A stretch of DNA of 39,640 nucleotides from Glaciecola sp. UBA2563 (GTDB lineage Bacteria; Pseudomonadota; Gammaproteobacteria; Enterobacterales; Alteromonadaceae). Under the pieces are notes generated by a model that saw only the letters and a list, made by a program, of their open reading frames with translations, did not search any database and was not told the DNA's origin. The DNA lies in the NCBI GenBank assembly GCA_002340325.1, contig DDLV01000063.1:1-39640 (forward strand). Reading direction: 5' to 3'. Positions 16,920 to 25,800 of this stretch are shown here, piece by piece. Within the stretch, counting starts at the first letter, position 1. Each line of letters opens with the position of its first letter. The position numbers and the translations under genes are program-made.

Positions 16920-18374
16920 ATGAAGAAATTACTTTTTATACTGATAATTTGCACGTTATGCAGGCACCTAATTGCCGAGGAGAGTGATTCATCACTAATT
17001 AGTCCTGCCCAGTTACAGGAGGATTTTAAACAGCTTTATGCTGATCTTAAAGAATCTCATATAGACCTCTTTGTAAATGTTAATGAGGAAGCGTACAACG
17101 CCGAATTTGATAATATCAATCAAAAGTTGAACACTCCCCTTACAAAACTACAAGCTCATATTTTATTTCAGAAATTTGTAGCCTTTGGCAAGATAGCGCA
17201 TGCGAACATCGGGTTTCCTAATGATGCTTATCATGTGTTCAGAGATTCGGGTGGCAAGGCATTTCCCTTATATGTTGAAATCAATGGATCGCAATGGTTT
17301 GTAGCAGAAGACTATTCGTCGCTTAGTTTGCAAAAAGGAACCGAAATTACACATATAAATGCGCTTCCGGTATCTTCATGGCTGTCAACACTGCACCAGT
17401 ATATTGCTGCGGACACCCCTTCAATCGCGTCTTCTCTTTTGGAGTTTCAGTTACCTCAATATCTCTGGCTAATGGATATGAAAGCTGGGGCAGAGGAAGT
17501 CCAAGATAACGCAACCCTCACAGTTGTTCTGGATAATCAGGCAACCACTTTAAACATTAACTATCTGTCTAGAGATGCATTGCAAGAGAGAATTGATGCG
17601 CAACAGACCGAATCGTCGTCTGAAAGCAGCACATTAAGAGATCATCGCATATTGCCTGAAAAAGTTGGGTACCTTAAACCTGGGCCGTTTTACAACGCTG
17701 AAAATCCTGCAGATATATGGAATAACGAAAACTTCGTTACATTTATTAACGCTGCCTTTGAAGCGTTTTTAGATAATGACGTAACAACGCTTTTAATCGA
17801 TGTGCGAAACAATCCTGGCGGCACTAACTCGTTCAGCGATCCTCTGATTTCGTGGTTTGCAGATAAGCCATTCAAGTTTGCTTCATCATTTCTTATTAGA
17901 TCAAGCCGTCGCGCGAAAGAGTCTAATCAACGGCGACTCCAAACTAGCATTGGAGACACGAATTCTGTGTCACACCAACTTGCAAAAGCATATGAGCAGA
18001 ATGAGTATGGCATTGTCTTCGAGTTTGATATCGAAGAGGCGCTTCCAAGAGAAGGCAAAAGATACAATGGTAATATCATTGTATTGATGGATCGCACAAG
18101 TTATTCAAACGCATTGTCTTTAGCAGCGATTGTACAAGATTATAGTTTTGGGACAGTGGTGGGAGAAAACAGTGCAGATTTTGCTACAACCTATGCGTCA
18201 ATAGAAACATTTTCACTGAAGCACACCGGCATTGAAGTAGGCTTTCCTAAAGCTCACATTATTCGTCCATCAGGTGATAAAAAAGCTGGACCTGTGATCC
18301 CCGACATTTACATTGACAATATCGAACTTGATACGGTCGTGGCAATCGTTCAGTCCGCTATCGAAGACAACTAA
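16920..18374 (+). CDS. Secreted S41-family (tail-specific protease-like) peptidase
   Basis: This exported serine peptidase of 484 residues has a signal peptide (MKKLLFILIICTLCRHLIA) and no good lipobox. The N-terminal helical part is followed by a PDZ-like segment (about 140-220, LQKGTEITHINALPVSSWLS) and the S41 catalytic core. The core includes LLIDVRNNPGGTNSFSDPL (about 285-305) and the nucleophile region LMDRTSYSNALSLAAIVQDYSFGTVVGENS (about 390-420), where the Ser in TSYSNA is the expected catalytic residue. It is divergent from a membrane regulator that may control it. The physiological substrate is unknown; the length fits the non-processing S41 enzymes common in marine bacteria. Confidence 0.88.
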   Translation: MKKLLFILIICTLCRHLIAEESDSSLISPAQLQEDFKQLYADLKESHIDLFVNVNEEAYNAEFDNINQKLNTPLTKLQAHILFQKFVAFGKIAHANIGFPNDAYHVFRDSGGKAFPLYVEINGSQWFVAEDYSSLSLQKGTEITHINALPVSSWLSTLHQYIAADTPSIASSLLEFQLPQYLWLMDMKAGAEEVQDNATLTVVLDNQATTLNINYLSRDALQERIDAQQTESSSESSTLRDHRILPEKVGYLKPGPFYNAENPADIWNNENFVTFINAAFEAFLDNDVTTLLIDVRNNPGGTNSFSDPLISWFADKPFKFASSFLIRSSRRAKESNQRRLQTSIGDTNSVSHQLAKAYEQNEYGIVFEFDIEEALPREGKRYNGNIIVLMDRTSYSNALSLAAIVQDYSFGTVVGENSADFATTYASIETFSLKHTGIEVGFPKAHIIRPSGDKKAGPVIPDIYIDNIELDTVVAIVQSAIEDN

Positions 18375-18413
18375 GCGCATACATAGCTAATTCCAAAAAC
18401 ATAAACACGCTTG

Positions 18414-18453
18414 GTATCTGTTGAATAAACGATAAACAAAGTTTAACAGATAC
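18414..18453. terminator. Stem-loop between convergent S41 peptidase and Fe-S protein genes
   Basis: GTATCTGTT at 18414-18422 pairs perfectly with AACAGATAC at 18445-18453, around a 22-base AT-rich loop. It sits between two convergent genes and touches the last base of the Fe-S protein's stop codon. There is no T-tract, so a terminator role is likely but not proven. Confidence 0.45.
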
Positions 18454-19853
18454 TAGGCATACGCATTTGAAATTTTGTTACTGAGTATTTGAGCGATGTG
18501 TTTTGCTTCTTTGCCTGTATGCTGTTTTATTTGATGCCTGCATGAGAAACCATTAGCGATAATCGGTTTGTCTTGTTGTGCTTCTATTGCGGGTATTAGC
18601 CTTTCGCGCGCCATTAATCGGCTTTTTTCAGCGTTTTCAGCTTCAACTCCATAAGAGCCAGCCATTCCGCAACAGCCAGAGTCGATAAATTCAAAATCGA
18701 GTTGTGGAATGTATTTGAGTATTTTGCGCATTGATTTCATTGCGCCTACTGCCTTTTGATGGCAATGCCCGTGAACAAGCACATTGTCTAAATCAACATC
18801 ATGCATAAATGGGATATCCAAGCGTTTAGTCATGATTTCTTTTGCCAAAAACTCTTCAAATAAAAAAGCGTTTTTTGCCAATTTTTGGGCTGCGGAAGTG
18901 TAATCAAAACTATCTGATGGTTGATTGAGATTTAACATGAGATAGTCGTCTCGTAAGCCAAGTATGCAAGACGGCTCTAAGCCTATGATGATCCTATTCG
19001 CTTCCATATGCGGGACTAATGCATCAATTAATCGCCAAGCTTGTTTCTGTGCTTGATCGATCATGCCTTGAGCGAGATATGTTCGGCCGCAACACAGCGG
19101 TTGATTTGGGTTGGGGTCTGCTTTTGACGGCTTGACAATATGCACTTTATAACCTGCAGAATCCAATACATGGAGGGCAGAGTCTGCAATTTCTGGATTG
19201 AAATGGCGTGCAAACGTATCAATAAACAAAACAACTTCAGGCAAATCGGGTTTTACAGAGCGTATTTGCATGGGAGGACTGAAACTTGCGGTCACGGGCT
19301 CAGGTAATGTCGAATCTTTAGAAAGACCGAGAAACTTCTCAGTGAGCAATGCCACCACGCTTGAGCGATTGCGCATTTTAATCATGGTGCGCAAAAAGCC
19401 GAATCGAGATAGCCATTTGGGAAAGTTAGCGAGTACTAACGACCTAAGCGGAACGCCTTTTGAGCGGTTTCTCTGTGCCAAAAACTCAGATTTTATCATT
19501 GCCATGTCAACATTGTTTTCGCACTCGCGCTTACACCCTTTGCATGCAACGCAATCTTTCATTGCCTGCACGAGTGATTCATCTGTTATTGCTTTTTCTG
19601 GGAATTGAGCGTTTAACGCTTCTTTTAATAAACGTACTCGACCGCCGGTGGATAGTTCCTTGTTTCCCGTCACTCGAAAAGCAGGGCACATGACGGATTT
19701 AGCAGTATGTTCTTCACATTTTTTTGAGTTGATACAGACTGCAACTGCCTTTGCAAAATCACCTCCATGTTTAGGAATGTCGGCGTAGGCATCCCCTAGC
19801 CCAGCATCTTTGTAATTAGACCAGTCCAAAAATGTATTGAGATCTTTTTCCAT
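18453..19853 (-). CDS. Fe-S oxidoreductase subunit with CCG (cysteine-rich) domains
   Basis: The product (466 residues from the ATG at 19853) resembles the iron-sulphur half of large FAD-linked oxidases such as D-2-hydroxyacid dehydrogenases, and GlpC/GlcF/HdrD-type subunits. The N-terminal part has a first cysteine cluster (CINSKKC...MCPAFRVTG, with GGRVRLLKEAL) and a second of the CxxCxxCxxxC type (CVACKGCKREC, about residues 99-109). Two cysteine-rich CCG motifs follow: PLCCGRTYLAQG (about 265) and FIDSGCCGMAGSYG (about 410), with HGHCHQKA between. The FAD domain that usually precedes this region is absent, and no FAD oxidase gene is adjacent, so its partner must be elsewhere. The frame extends to 19910, but only 19853 has a GAGGG upstream (spacing short). 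Confidence 0.85.
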   Translation of the reverse strand: MEKDLNTFLDWSNYKDAGLGDAYADIPKHGGDFAKAVAVCINSKKCEEHTAKSVMCPAFRVTGNKELSTGGRVRLLKEALNAQFPEKAITDESLVQAMKDCVACKGCKRECENNVDMAMIKSEFLAQRNRSKGVPLRSLVLANFPKWLSRFGFLRTMIKMRNRSSVVALLTEKFLGLSKDSTLPEPVTASFSPPMQIRSVKPDLPEVVLFIDTFARHFNPEIADSALHVLDSAGYKVHIVKPSKADPNPNQPLCCGRTYLAQGMIDQAQKQAWRLIDALVPHMEANRIIIGLEPSCILGLRDDYLMLNLNQPSDSFDYTSAAQKLAKNAFLFEEFLAKEIMTKRLDIPFMHDVDLDNVLVHGHCHQKAVGAMKSMRKILKYIPQLDFEFIDSGCCGMAGSYGVEAENAEKSRLMARERLIPAIEAQQDKPIIANGFSCRHQIKQHTGKEAKHIAQILSNKISNAYA

Positions 19854-20071
19854 GTGCCCTCGAAGCTTTAAGCAACTCGTATTTTTAATCCAGAAAGCAT
19901 TGTAATTCATAAACCAGCCGACAGGATAAAATTAAGCAATAATTTCATATGCTTACTTTCTAAAACAATTGTTATAAACCTTACAATACGTCATCAACGA
20001 TCATTTTTGATGGAAATTAAACGATTCTGTGGATATGCCCTTCAGTCTTTAAGCGATGAAAAGTTCAGTGT

Positions 20072-20112
20072 TTTCCGCCACTTCCGGTAGCAACTAATGA
20101 TTGTGGTGGAAA
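20072..20112. promoter_or_regulatory. Inverted repeat upstream of the AAA+ ATPase gene
   Basis: TTTCCGCCAC at 20072-20081 pairs with GTGGTGGAAA at 20103-20112 with one G-T wobble, around 21 bases. It lies 70 bases upstream of the ATPase start and could be an operator or a leader stem. The rest of the 19854-20181 gap is AT-rich and shows nothing else. Confidence 0.35.
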
Positions 20113-20181
20113 CCAATTTAATCAGGCACATTTTGTGCAAAATCACGCTAAAAAGACAATCGGGTAATGGAAGAATAATCA

Positions 20182-21894
20182 ATGAAAATGGTCGTCGGTG
20201 GAACTCATATCAGAGAGTTAACAACAAAATTTCCTGAATTGGCACATCTTCAAAAACAGCTTAAATTTGGAAAACGGGCAGAGGTCTCGCTGCAGAGCTT
20301 GAGCACGGCGCAACTGCAGCACCTGAGTCAGTTGTACGAACAAGATGATAAAAGTACGCCATTACAAACCGGACAAATCACCGCTATCTACAATGCGATA
20401 GCAGCTTCAGACGTCAAATTTGACGAAGGGCAACTGGAAGACGTCTTCTTATCACTGGCTGAGTTTCTTTTTGAAAATTGCATAAATGGCTGGTTATACA
20501 AATTCAACACGGCGGGAAGACCTTTACCCTATTTGATATCTAGAATTGATTTCACTCCGCCAAGTGAAGATGAAACGGGCAAAATTTTTCTCGATTTAAC
20601 GGCTAACACCATGGCAAGAGTGGATACTGTAACCGTGTTAATTACCGAACGAGACTGCGTTGGTAAGTCAATCGCTGAAATTCTCATTACTAAAGGCTTT
20701 ATAAAAGAAACAGTCTCATTAACTGCCGCTTACCAAGCATCAACAGACCGTTATTTCCAATGGAGAAGTGACTACAGTAAGCAATTTTCAGCGAAGGGTA
20801 CCGGGATTATTGCTGATGATCCAAACGCAACACATCGAAACAAAGACTGGTCCAGGAAAAGTGTCATTGTCTTATCAAGCGCTGGCGATTGGGCCCGGCT
20901 CGTCAATGATGAGGACTTACTTAACGAACGCACGCTTAGTCTGGATTCGGCTGGAGATCCCTTTAAGAAATATCTAAAAAAAGCCGGAAGAAGCACTAAA
21001 TACAATGAAAAAACGGAACGCGCTATAGAAGCGTTGCAAAGTACTTTATCACCCAGCATGTTTTCGGAGTTACCGGTGCATGGCTATATTTTCATGTTTC
21101 ATTTAGAACTGCATCAACACGTTTGGGTCCACGTTGATGATATGAAACCTTATGCCTATAAGCCTGACTTAAAGGACAAGTTGATATTGCCGCCTGAGCA
21201 AACGGATTTGATTGATATTTTAACGGCTGAAATGGACATGCTAATGGACGATATCGTTGAAGGTAAATCTGGTGGCACGACAGTTTTGTGTGCTGGACCT
21301 GCCGGTGTAGGCAAGACATTAACAGCAGAAGTCTATTCTGAGATTATACAACGCCCATTATATCGCGTGCATTCTGGCCAGTTGGGGTTAAGCGTGGCAG
21401 AGATGGAAGTTGCGTTGAAAAATGCGCTTACTCGCGCTCAGCGTTGGGGCGCTGTCATGTTAATCGACGAAGCAGATGTGTATATCAAACGTCGAGATGA
21501 CAACATTGCAGCAAATGCGGTGGTAGGTGTTTTCCTTAGAGTTTTAGAGTACTTCAACGGTTTACTGTTTTTAACAACCAACAGGGTTGCAGATATCGAT
21601 GAAGCCATCGTATCAAGATGTATAGCAATGATCAGATATTATCCGCCAAGTAGAGAAGACCGCCAGCGAATATGGCAGGTCATGGCAAATCAATTCAATT
21701 TAGAATTATCCAATACCATGATCGAAGAACTAGCAGATCGTTATCCAAAGGCAAGTGGTAGAGATATCAAAGGGTTAGCGAAACTAACATCTAAATATTG
21801 TTGCCACAAGTCAGTGCAGCCGTCACTAGAGGTGTTTGAAATCTGCAGTGTGTTTAGGGGAATGTCGTCTGCTCAACAGGCTGTCGAAGATTAA
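20182..21894 (+). CDS. AAA+ ATPase with an uncharacterised N-terminal half
   Basis: This 570-residue protein has a classic AAA module at about residues 360-540: Walker A GPAGVGKT with Lys378, Walker B MLIDEAD with Asp429 and Glu430, sensor-1 TTNR, an arginine-finger-like SRC, and a C-terminal helical lid ending in SGRDIKGLAKL. The sequence belongs to the SpoVK/CDC48-like branch rather than to DnaA or MCM types. The first 350 residues match nothing I can name; they contain a helical start and a beta-rich part (about 120-240). GGAAG lies 9 bases before the ATG. A TPR-like gene follows 66 bases downstream with a strong site, suggesting an ATPase-adaptor pair acting on an unknown protein or metallocentre. 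Confidence 0.85.
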   Translation: MKMVVGGTHIRELTTKFPELAHLQKQLKFGKRAEVSLQSLSTAQLQHLSQLYEQDDKSTPLQTGQITAIYNAIAASDVKFDEGQLEDVFLSLAEFLFENCINGWLYKFNTAGRPLPYLISRIDFTPPSEDETGKIFLDLTANTMARVDTVTVLITERDCVGKSIAEILITKGFIKETVSLTAAYQASTDRYFQWRSDYSKQFSAKGTGIIADDPNATHRNKDWSRKSVIVLSSAGDWARLVNDEDLLNERTLSLDSAGDPFKKYLKKAGRSTKYNEKTERAIEALQSTLSPSMFSELPVHGYIFMFHLELHQHVWVHVDDMKPYAYKPDLKDKLILPPEQTDLIDILTAEMDMLMDDIVEGKSGGTTVLCAGPAGVGKTLTAEVYSEIIQRPLYRVHSGQLGLSVAEMEVALKNALTRAQRWGAVMLIDEADVYIKRRDDNIAANAVVGVFLRVLEYFNGLLFLTTNRVADIDEAIVSRCIAMIRYYPPSREDRQRIWQVMANQFNLELSNTMIEELADRYPKASGRDIKGLAKLTSKYCCHKSVQPSLEVFEICSVFRGMSSAQQAVED

Positions 21895-21960
21895 ACTTTA
21901 TCTGACCAAGCGGTCTGGACTTCATTTAATATCCTGCAAACTTTGTAAAGGAACAACAAA

Positions 21961-22464
21961 ATGCAAGAAAATATACTGGCATTTAGCGAAAGCGACATAG
22001 AGTTTTTTTCTGACCAGACACCTAAAGGCTTAAAGACGTTGCTCCTGCGAGCGAATACGTGTGATGACAATAAAGTCAAGAATGCACTGCTATTGGAAGC
22101 AGTAAACCAGTTTAGCGATAATATGGATGCACACATAGCGCTATACAAATTCTATTTTAGAACGGCGCAGTGGTATGACGCTGAGGTTGCCGCGATTAAT
22201 GCGCTTAAAGTATCAGCGGCAAATGGCGGGTTCGATAGAAACTATCGTAAGCTAACATCAACCACCACTAATTGGTTGTCCGAAAACAGTGCCGCTAGAT
22301 TTTACCTCTTCACGCTTAAAGCGCTTGGGGTTATTCGTTTGCGAAAAGGAAAAGTGAAAGCTGCTTTATGGCCACTGGAAAAATTAAAAGAGCTAGATCC
22401 CTTTGGTGAAATTGGTGGGCTTACATTCTATGACATTGCATTAAGTATTCTTGAGGAAGAGTAA
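21961..22464 (+). CDS. TPR-like partner of the AAA+ ATPase
   Basis: This 167-residue soluble protein is all-helical. It shows at least two TPR-like units: DNMDAHIALYKFYFRTAQWYDAEVAAINAL (about 60-90) and YLFTLKALGVIRLRKGKVKAALWPLEKLKELDP (about 118-150). No signal peptide or membrane helix is present. AAAGGA lies 8 bases before the ATG, 66 bases after the ATPase stop, so the genes probably form an operon. I recognise no characterised family; the pairing suggests an adaptor or chaperone that presents a substrate to the ATPase, which is inference. Confidence 0.75.
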   Translation: MQENILAFSESDIEFFSDQTPKGLKTLLLRANTCDDNKVKNALLLEAVNQFSDNMDAHIALYKFYFRTAQWYDAEVAAINALKVSAANGGFDRNYRKLTSTTTNWLSENSAARFYLFTLKALGVIRLRKGKVKAALWPLEKLKELDPFGEIGGLTFYDIALSILEEE

Positions 22465-22514
22465 ATTGCATCGGCCTTTTTTGCATTGTAGTTAAGAGCG
22501 CTGCTCGACTCTAT

Positions 22515-22871
22515 TTAGGTAATATTAAGGTGAGTGCAGAGCACATTTTTAAGCAATGAATAGCCAATGTTCTCATATGACTCTACCAAGCTTACGGGGT
22601 TATTTTTAATCGGATATTCTAAATCGACGCCAAAACAGTCTTGTGATTGGCCTGTTGTATAAATGTAGGCTCGAAGTTCAGGTTCATCTTTATTCTTTAT
22701 ATAAACACCTGTGCTATCTGAGTTATCACTGAGATCAATGATGTATTGGTCAGATTCAAATTCTGAGGTTAGCGCAATGAGCATGGTCTTGATATCATTT
22801 GCTTTTTTGATGTTCCAAATATTCATCTCGTCTCGCATGTCAGCTTCTTGTCTATCGCTTACTGACAACAC
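22515..22871 (-). CDS. Small hypothetical acidic protein after the sensor kinase gene
   Basis: The frame runs from GTG 22871, overlapping the last 13 bases of the sensor-kinase gene, but the ATG codons at 22838 (after AAGAAG) or 22829 are equally likely starts. The product of about 104-118 residues is soluble and mixed alpha/beta, with an acidic stretch (YIIDLSDNSDSTGVYIKNKDEPELRAYIY) and FGVDLEYPIKNNP. I do not recognise a family. Its position directly after the kinase on the same strand implies cotranscription, but it could be unrelated to signalling. It converges with the TPR-like gene. Confidence 0.55.
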   Translation of the reverse strand: MLSVSDRQEADMRDEMNIWNIKKANDIKTMLIALTSEFESDQYIIDLSDNSDSTGVYIKNKDEPELRAYIYTTGQSQDCFGVDLEYPIKNNPVSLVESYENIGYSLLKNVLCTHLNIT

Positions 22872-25800
22872 TTCTCAATTTCTTTTTCAAGTATATCCAA
22901 TTCTGGCTTAATGGATGCAATGTCCTTACAACCTGTCTTTATCTTATTATCCACTTTAGATGCGAATGCACTTAAGTCTTTAAACCCAAATAGTTCAGCA
23001 GCGCCGGATAAACGATGTGCCCTACTGCTTATTGACGCCACGTTACCATTACTTACATACTCGGTGATTGCTTTCAACTCATTGGGAAGGCTCTTTTTAA
23101 ATTCTTCAACGAGATCAGACATATCGACATTGCCAAGAATTGATTCTGCGCGGTTAGGCTTCTGATCATTATTAGCTTCCAGATAAGCGCTAATGGTTGA
23201 AATAAACAGGCTTCTATCAATAGGTTTTTGAATGTAATTGTCAAACCCAAGTGAAAAGTACTCCTCAACTTCAGTCGCCATTGCATTTGCCGTCAAGGCG
23301 ATAATGGGTTTAGTGCAGCCGAGTTCTTTCAGTTCCTTATAGGCTTGTAATCCATCTTTTCTGGGCATTTGAATGTCCAACAATATAATATCTGGGTCGT
23401 GCTTGGAAAATTGTGCCAGTGCTTCTTCCCCGTCTCGAGCAGTGACGACAGTTAAGCCCATCTTTTTGAGAAGTCGTGCAACCAAACGCCGGTTTTCATC
23501 ATGGTCTTCTGCGAGTAAAACCGTGCCGCTTAATAATTCTTCCGTGGATAATGTGTCAACTGTTAAATCGTATTGTTCAGCGTCTTTCGCATCATTTGCA
23601 TCTTTTGTTTCTTTTGCTGGGGAGCGTTCAGGCATTGGCATACTAAAAGTAAATGTACTCCCGCTTCCTAACTTACTTTCAACGCTTATATTTCCTTTCA
23701 TGAGGGCGGCTAGTTGATTAGATAAATGCAGTCCTAATCCGGAGCCCCCAAAACGCCGTCCAATACTCGTATCACCCTGTGTAAAGCTTTCAAATATTTG
23801 GGGCATATGCTCATCACTGATACCCAAGCCAGTGTCTTGTACACGGAAAGTCAGCGTCTCATCACTCATTTCAACGTTAAAGAATACGTGACCTTCCTGC
23901 GTGAACTTTACGGCATTCGAAAGCAGGTTGATGAGGATTTGTTTTAACCTCAACCCATCCACTAATACAATGCAAGGGTGAGGTAAATGTTCTTCCAGCG
24001 TAAAAGATAAGCCTTTCGCTTTTGCCTGCATCGAAAACATCGTATTAATAGTGCTCAAAAGGCTATGCAAGTCTTGCGGCGCGTTGACTAACTGAAGTTT
24101 GTTTTCTTCTATTTTTGTAAGGTCAAGAATGTCATTCAATAATGTAAGTAAATGAATACTACTATCGTGAATCACCCCCAACTCTTTTTTGAGGTCTTGC
24201 TGTGAGACTTCGCCGCAAATAATGGCTTCCACCTGCCCAATCACAGTGGTCAAAGGGGTTCTGACTTCGTGGCTCATATTGGCCAAAAATCGCGTTTTAA
24301 AGCGATTAGCATCAGCAAGCTTTTTAGATTCCAGCGCAATATCGGCAGTTTTTTCCGCGACTTGTTGTTCCAGTTTCAAGACAGCCAGCTTCTGTCGACG
24401 CAAATACAAGGCAAAGCCTGCTAATGCTATCGCAGCATACACTAACATCATCCACCATCGTTGCCAGATGGGCGTGGCTATCGCGATATCAATACTGAGT
24501 TCATCAGTAAAATACTGATTATCTTTTAAACGTGCTCTTACGCGAAACACATAATGGCCACCTTTGAGGTTAGTAAACATGGCGGTATTTAATGAACCGT
24601 TATTCACCCATCCATCATCAAAACCTGACAGCATGTATTCATACTGTATTTGACTTGCGTTAATAAGATCTAAAGCAGCGAATTCAAACCTTATATTCGT
24701 TTGGTTACTCAATAGTGATAAGCCATTTAGCATGACGTCATTTTCAATAAACGTTTTGTCAGAGCCAAGAACATCGAAATTAGTCAAACGGATAGTCTCG
24801 GTGGTTTGCGGCGCGACGAATTCATTTGGATCAAAGTAGTGAATACCATCTCTTGTTGAAAAGAAAAGCGTACCATCGGAATGCTTAGTGGGTGAATTTT
24901 TATAATACCGAGAACCGGGAAGTCCATCTCTGTTATCAAAGTGATGAAATACCCCGCTTTTTTTGGATAGACGACTGATACCTTCTTTTGTGATTAACCA
25001 AAGGTCACCCTGCGCATCTTCTGAAATATGTTGTACAACCCGGTTCTCAATGTCGTTGAAGTAGCTACTGACCAGCTGTCTGTCTCCTGTCATTATATCG
25101 ACTTGAAATAGGCCAAGACTATTGGCAAGCCAATACACGTTATCGCTGTCTTGATATACTGCGTGAACATAATTGTTTTGATGTTGCCTTTCTGCAGGGC
25201 TTTCAGCATATGTAAGCTTTATAAACGTCGAAGAAGTTTCGTCGAAGCGGAACATTTGATTGTCGATTGTCACCCATATATTCATTTCTGCGTCCACAAA
25301 TGTCATCGTTGCACCTCGAACAAATGTCGATGATTCAATTACATCTTCTACGGCAAAATAATCATATTTGAGGGTGTTGGGATTTATTCTAAATATTGCA
25401 TAAGTACTCGAAATCCAGATGTTATCTTGGTGATCGGCGCTTAAATCTCGAATGTGGCGCAATCCTGATCTATGTTCTTTAGCAGGTTCAAATGGTATTC
25501 GTTCACCTGCATTATTTACTCTGTATGCACTTTGCAGGTTAGCAAGCCAAATTTCATTTTCAGACGTTTGCGCAATGTAATGGACTTCAATCTCTGATGT
25601 CGTTTCATTGTTTTCGGTAATTGACTCTATCGCATTTGTTTTTGGGTGCCACTTCTTAAGACCATTTTGATGCGTGCCGACTAAAATAGCGCCATCATAT
25701 GATGGCTGTAACGCCAGCGCCGATTTTAATTCGGGGTGTTTGACATTAACGACATCATTTATGCGAGTGATTTTATATACGCCCACGCCCTCACAGGATA

